Of a stretch of DNA of 64,000 bases, positions 59,796 to 64,000 are shown piece by piece. Origin of the DNA: Ephydatia muelleri (taxonomy: Eukaryota; Porifera; Demospongiae; Spongillida; Spongillidae); assembly GCA_013339895.1 (NCBI GenBank), contig JABACO010000024.1, forward strand, positions 186,001 through 250,000. Reading direction: 5' to 3'. How positions within the stretch are numbered: the first letter of the stretch is position 1; each line of letters opens with the position of its first letter. Below the pieces are notes generated by a model, which was not told the origin of the DNA, did not search any database, and saw only the letters and a list, made by a program, of their open reading frames with translations. A program made the translations under genes and the position numbers.

Positions 59796-60745
59796 TACAC
59801 ATACATTGTACATGTTGCAAAGAATAGCTATAGTTTATCACAACATGTGTGAGGTTTTTAAGATCCTATGCACTCACATCATCTTTCTCTGGTCAGTGGA
59901 GAAACATGTAATAAAAGCTTTCCTATTTGTCGTATTGCTCATCTTCTCATTACTCTTTATAGCCCCCCTCCCCCCCTCAGCTACATGGTGTATGTACCCA
60001 CTTTGCAGTAACCTTTTGCTCGCACAGTTTGCAGCTCACACAGAGTACATGAACGTGCCCTAAGGTAGAGTTTAGGTACAGGTGTAGTAAAGCAAGTTTA
60101 ATGCTCATGACCAGTATATGTCATAGTATTACTATAGGTACTAGGTACAGTGCATGTCCATTGCTAAGGCTGAGATGTAAGCATATGTTTACAGATGCAT
60201 TCAATGAATGATCCTAACCAATCCTAAGCTTGGCATTAGTGCCCAATGCAGGGTGTCTTACCCCTAAAACCCTTATCCAATCACAAATCATCCCAAACTG
60301 TTGTGGATATGTTCACAGGTTCACATCCATATAAAAGCTATTTCATGTGTGCAGCACCCCAGTCATAACCTTGCATGACTACGGCTCAGTTGATCAACTC
60401 CTTCCCCCATTAGATGACGGGTTGTTAGTTGGCCAGGTGGCTAAGAAGGGCAGCACCAGGGGGCAGGTCTGGATTTCAGCTCCTGGATGGAAGCCTGGAA
60501 CATATTGCATTCAGATTGCGCCCAAACCGCTCTTGAGCTGGTGAAGTACCAACAGATCATCTGCCAGCTCTTCGCACTCGATGGCACCTTGACGTATGAC
60601 AGCTCTTTTGGCAGGCTGAAGCTATGGACAAGCTTCTAACCTCCGCTGGTTGAAGGAGGACGTGCTTGTGTGGTGTGTCACACATCAGCCCTTTCATGCA
60701 TGGTAGCCAGTTCCAAGCAGGCTGCACCAGTGGCCCCGTGATCTC
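59796..60745. other. No gene recognised
   Basis: Mixed sequence with a possible but weak tRNA-like block (GGCCAGGTGGCTAAGAAGG near 60433) and no convincing coding frame. Confidence 0.35.
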
Positions 60746-60747
60746 CA

Positions 60748-61245
60748 GTGAACTCACACCACTCTACGACCAGCAACCTCACAACACTCTACTAACAGCG
60801 AGCTCACAACATTCTACGACCAGCAAGCTCACACCACTCTACGACCAGCAAGCTCACACCACTCTACGACCAGCAAGCTCACACCACTCTACGACCAGCA
60901 AGCTCACACCACTCTACGACCAGCTAGCTCACACACTCTACAACCAGCAAACTCACACCACTTACAACCACCAAGCTCACACCACTCTACGACCAGCAAG
61001 CTCACACCACTCTACGCCCATCAAGCTCACACCACTCTATGACCAGCAAGCTCACACCACTCTACTACCAGAAAGCTCACACCACTCAATGACCAGTGAG
61101 CTCACGCCACTCTATGACCAGCGTGTTCACGCCACTCTATAACTAGCTTGTTCACACCACTCTACGACCAGCAAGCTCACACTACTCTACGACCTGCGAA
61201 CTCACACCACTCTACGACCAGCGCACTCACACCACTCTACAAACA
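60748..61245. repeat. 25-bp minisatellite
   Basis: About 18-20 units of AGCTCACACCACTCTACGAC followed by CAGCA, with variants (CAGCG, AACTCAC). Because 25 is not a multiple of 3 the frames rotate. The T/S/H-rich frame at 60666-61142 is therefore a by-product. Confidence 0.92.
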
Positions 61246-61278
61246 CACCACTCTGTGACACTCAACTTGCAACTTATG

Positions 61279-61730
61279 GTAAACTTACCATGTGGCCCTG
61301 ACCTACCACAATCTGCATGACAGGGTAGCTACAATAAAATTCATTGCCACAGACCATGCAGGAACATCGCGCTTCAAAAAATAAAATAAAATAAAATTAC
61401 ATGCATGGTGCACTGTTTTCCATCAAGAAGAGGCAGCACACATTGTTCCAGGTCACACTAGTTGTATGCAGGGAATTAAGTGAGTGTTCAAGTACTCTTG
61501 AAGGGTATAGCAAGAGCGGGCTGGGAAGCACAATACTTTGTACTAGTTGTGAGAAGGCTAGCCAGGAACAGAAATCTCATAGAGTGCAATAACACCCCTG
61601 CATTCAACTAGTGATGCAACATTGCACTATTGGCCTGAAAGGTTAGGCTGTTACCTTTGGCGATGAATATTATTGTACCTACCTATCATTGCAGATTGTG
61701 GTGGGTCAGGGCCCCCCGTGGTAAGTTTAC
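61279..61730. mobile_element. Candidate MITE with ~42-bp terminal inverted repeats
   Basis: Left arm GTAAACTTACCATGTGGCCC then TGACCTACCACAATCTGCA (61279-61320) pairs with the right arm TGCAGATTGTGGTGGGTCAG then GGCCCCCCGTGGTAAGTTTAC (61689-61730), with few mismatches. The ~370 bp between is AT-rich with an AAAATAAAAT tract and no coding capacity. No clear target duplication is visible. Confidence 0.7.
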
Positions 61731-62057
61731 GCAGACATACCTGAGCAAGCTAGTAACAATTTCATTATTTTGCTGTTGCCCGACTCCCAAAAGCTTTTAC
61801 AGGAAGTAGAGTGCTAGATGATGAGTGTAACTGAGGGAAAAAGTATACTTTTACAGAAGACTACAAGCAACAATACAGAGGAAAACCACAGTGACTATGA
61901 AAGCAGGGTACAGAAATTGAGAATAGAATCAGTTGCCTCTTGAGCTGTTCATCGAATAGAACGCTGTGCAGAGGAAACGTTCACAGAGGCAGACCTTACA
62001 CTTCAATGTATTTGGATGTACCATCATTATTAGAGAGTGTTATCATGTTGTCATTTT

Positions 62058-62069
62058 TGTGTTTGTGTT

Positions 62070-62107
<38 letters not shown>
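62058..62107. repeat. (TG)n microsatellite
   Basis: GTTTGTGTTTGTTTG followed by an uninterrupted TG run. Confidence 0.9.
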
Positions 62108-62108
<1 letters not shown>

Positions 62109-62179
62109 AAGTGATGTACTCAAGATTTGTACAGTGCCATTTGCACAACATATACACATAAGGGTGTGTAAACCAGTAT

Positions 62180-62199
62180 GAGGGCATGAACATGCCCTC
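62180..62199. repeat. Short perfect hairpin
   Basis: GAGGGCATG and CATGCCCTC arms flank a 2-nt AA centre. Its role is unknown. Confidence 0.5.
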
Positions 62200-62439
62200 C
62201 ATATGGGCTAAGCATGGTGTGGGCAAAAAGAGACTTGAAGTCAGCATAAGCAGCAATAGTTGAGGCATAAAAAAGTTGAGCAAGTTGAGTTTGCAAGGGT
62301 TATGCGAAATGAAACAGCTTTATTACGCACTTCTCTACTTAAGAAAGATTATTTGAGTGCATATGAATATATAGGCATGTTGTGGTAAATATAGTGTTAT
62401 TCTTTGCCACATGCACGTATACAGTGGTGAACACGATGT

Positions 62440-62700
62440 ACAGTGTATGCAAGCACAAAGGACCAATCCAATGGGACACAGAGGATCATTATGCAGGGGA
62501 AAAATGTACGTACAAAGGACCAATCGTATGGGCCTATGGGGACACAATGCATGTACTAAAGAACAATCCTAGGGACACAAGGTACCTGTGTGTTCAAAGG
62601 ATCAACCCTATGGGGATCAGATGCACAAATAGAGGACCAGTCCTATGAGTACACAATGCACGTACAGTCGTCCAATTCTATGGGACACTGCATGTAGCTA
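62440..62700 (+). repeat. Diverged tandem repeat, ~40-bp units
   Basis: Five to six units built on AAAGGACCAATCCTATGGGG and ACACAATGCACGTAC run across this interval. The frame through it is a by-product. The same unit occurs inverted at 59655-59795. Confidence 0.65.
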
Positions 62701-63361
62701 CACATACTTATGTACATGTGAGAGCTCTGGGGAAAGAACCAATTATATGGGAAACCCAGGCCAGCCTGCACAAAAAGGAGTCGTTATAAGGAATGCTGCG
62801 GAAAACATGCAGGGGAAAACAAAGAGAGGGGTACAGAAGCTCAGTACATAAATCCACTCAAAAATGCACACAGTTTAATGGAATAGACCTCGTTCATGTG
62901 ACAAAGTGTGCATGGTGTAAGAGTGTGTCATCATCATCAGACTGGTTTATTGCGTTTATATACGCAAAAATTGACGTGTGTGCACAAGTGCATGAGGTTG
63001 TGTGAGCCAGCATGGGTGCATGTTCATGTATTATGCGTGAGCTGAAAATTGTAAATAAAAGACCGATGTCATTGCAAGCTAGCGTAGCTGAGTGGGCGTG
63101 ACAATAATTTTAGCAAGGGATATTACTAATAGCAAATTGGAAGCTTTATTACATGACTAGAAGATTATGTTCTTCTTTTAGGATCATACCCTACAGACGG
63201 CCCCTATGAATATTAATGAGCGCTATATCATAGATGTAATTAGCAACCAGTTAACAACCAATTAACAGGGTCACATTTGAAATGCCGCGCTCTCAAATCT
63301 GGTCATGCAAGAGTATATAATGCCTCGTTTTTGACACGATAATAAACACAACGAACGAACG
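62701..63361. other. No gene recognised
   Basis: Unique sequence. A TATATAA box-like motif at 63313 reads on the plus strand but no gene follows it in that direction. The stretch just left of the Merlin stop codon may hold that element's 3' end, which cannot be defined because the other end is outside the window. Confidence 0.4.
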
Positions 63362-64000
63362 TCACACTCTATACTGGAGACTTATATCTAAGAGTATACT
63401 ATCAAAAGCTTGTTGGCTGGATGTCCCATATCGTTCTCTCCACATGAACTCATCTAGACAGCTAGCCAGCTGATGGCTGTGTACTCCTTTCATCGACTTG
63501 AACCTCTTCTTTACTCTATTCCAATAGCTCTCTATGTTTTGTGTGTGTACACCGGTTGTTCTACTGACAAACTCCACAGAATGGTTGACGGTGTGATGCT
63601 GGAGATGTGGGATGTCTCTGGAAATCCTGCTGTATGCTGCCCATTCATCTGAGTGTATAATTGTACCCGGAGCAGTGTGAGCTTGGATGATGGGCAGTAA
63701 TGTTGCAGCATCCCGACTATCTACCATCTGCATGTACCCCAGTGAAGGGGTACGAGAGGTATCAACCATGCCAAAAATCCACTGCTCGTAATCTGCCCGT
63801 CTTCCTCGGTGATACTGTAGAAATGAAATTACAAAACAGTACACGCATAAACACATATAGTCTCTTCACAGATTGTACCTTAGACTTATGCTTGAAGAGT
63901 GACTCATCAATTTGGACAACCACCCCCACACCTCCAGCACAACGGGGCCTTGGAAAAAAAACTTCCCTCCCGAATAGATGATCTTGTTTTACAAGAAGAA
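63362..64000 (-). CDS. Merlin (IS1595/ISXO2-like) transposase, partial, two exons
   Basis: On the minus strand the exon from beyond 64000 to 63879 joins the exon 63814-63362 across a 64-nt intron (GTACAA donor, CTACAG acceptor, phase 0). The first exon gives VVVQIDESLFKHKSK with the first catalytic Asp. The second gives YHRGRRADYEQWIFGMVD, then TIIHSDEWAAYSRI (second Asp) and HTQNIESYWNRVKKRF (Glu), a complete DDE set of the ISXO2/IS1595 fold found in animal Merlin transposons. The stop is TGA at 63364-63362. The N-terminal part lies outside the window. All visible residues look functional. Confidence 0.85.

Noticed and set aside
60433-60500. tRNA-Leu-like SINE head (GGCCAGGTGGCTAAGAAGG)
   Set aside because: The expected B-box is only weakly matched and no arms could be paired convincingly.
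62382-62851. Open frames through 62.4-62.9 kb
   Set aside because: They follow the diverged ~40-bp repeat and have no domain.

Overview
The window looks like nuclear DNA of a marine invertebrate, most likely a sponge or a cnidarian. It is AT-rich and intron-rich, full of CA/TG microsatellites and minisatellites, and carries animal-type DNA transposons (piggyBac, hAT, Merlin) and Ty3/Gypsy elements. It also holds an ankyrin gene in which each exon encodes one repeat, and relics of RecQ-like helicase and DUF6589 genes. There is no operon, bacterial gene or CRISPR array. The species cannot be fixed from the sequence alone.

Layout: 0-4.6 kb is satellite-like DNA, dominated by a 3-kb minisatellite of 24-bp units. 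From 5.5 to 9.4 kb lie old Gypsy fragments. From 7.8 to 22.8 kb, on the minus strand, six exons each encode one ankyrin repeat (99 or 102 nt, all phase 0). They sit in long introns that are themselves partly duplicated. One intron holds a complete piggyBac transposon (14407-18549) with TTAA target duplication, terminal repeats and a transposase with one small intron. From 22.9 to 25 kb is a plus-strand Gypsy fossil. From 27.7 to 33.4 kb is a decayed RecQ-like helicase gene split by a 4.2-kb hAT transposon with a perfect 8-bp target duplication, ending tail-to-tail against a decayed DUF6589 gene. From 34.6 to 37.8 kb is a small Gypsy element with 89-90-bp LTRs.

The sequence from 21356 to a long G run ending at 38409 is repeated almost exactly at 39410-56347. 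The two copies are separated by exactly 1000 N. Copy A stops at the gap and copy B begins at the first base after it. This is best read as the overlapping ends of two contigs that were scaffolded without being merged, so that one real 17-kb locus appears twice. Disagreements are mostly 1-3-base indels and each copy seems worst near its own contig end.

The unique right side (56.3-64 kb) has a shortened hAT element, a second hAT fragment, minisatellites, a 452-bp candidate MITE with 42-bp inverted ends, and at the right edge a two-exon Merlin (IS1595/ISXO2-like) transposase that runs out of the window. Apart from the ankyrin exons, nearly every recognisable protein-coding stretch belongs to mobile DNA or to a decayed gene.
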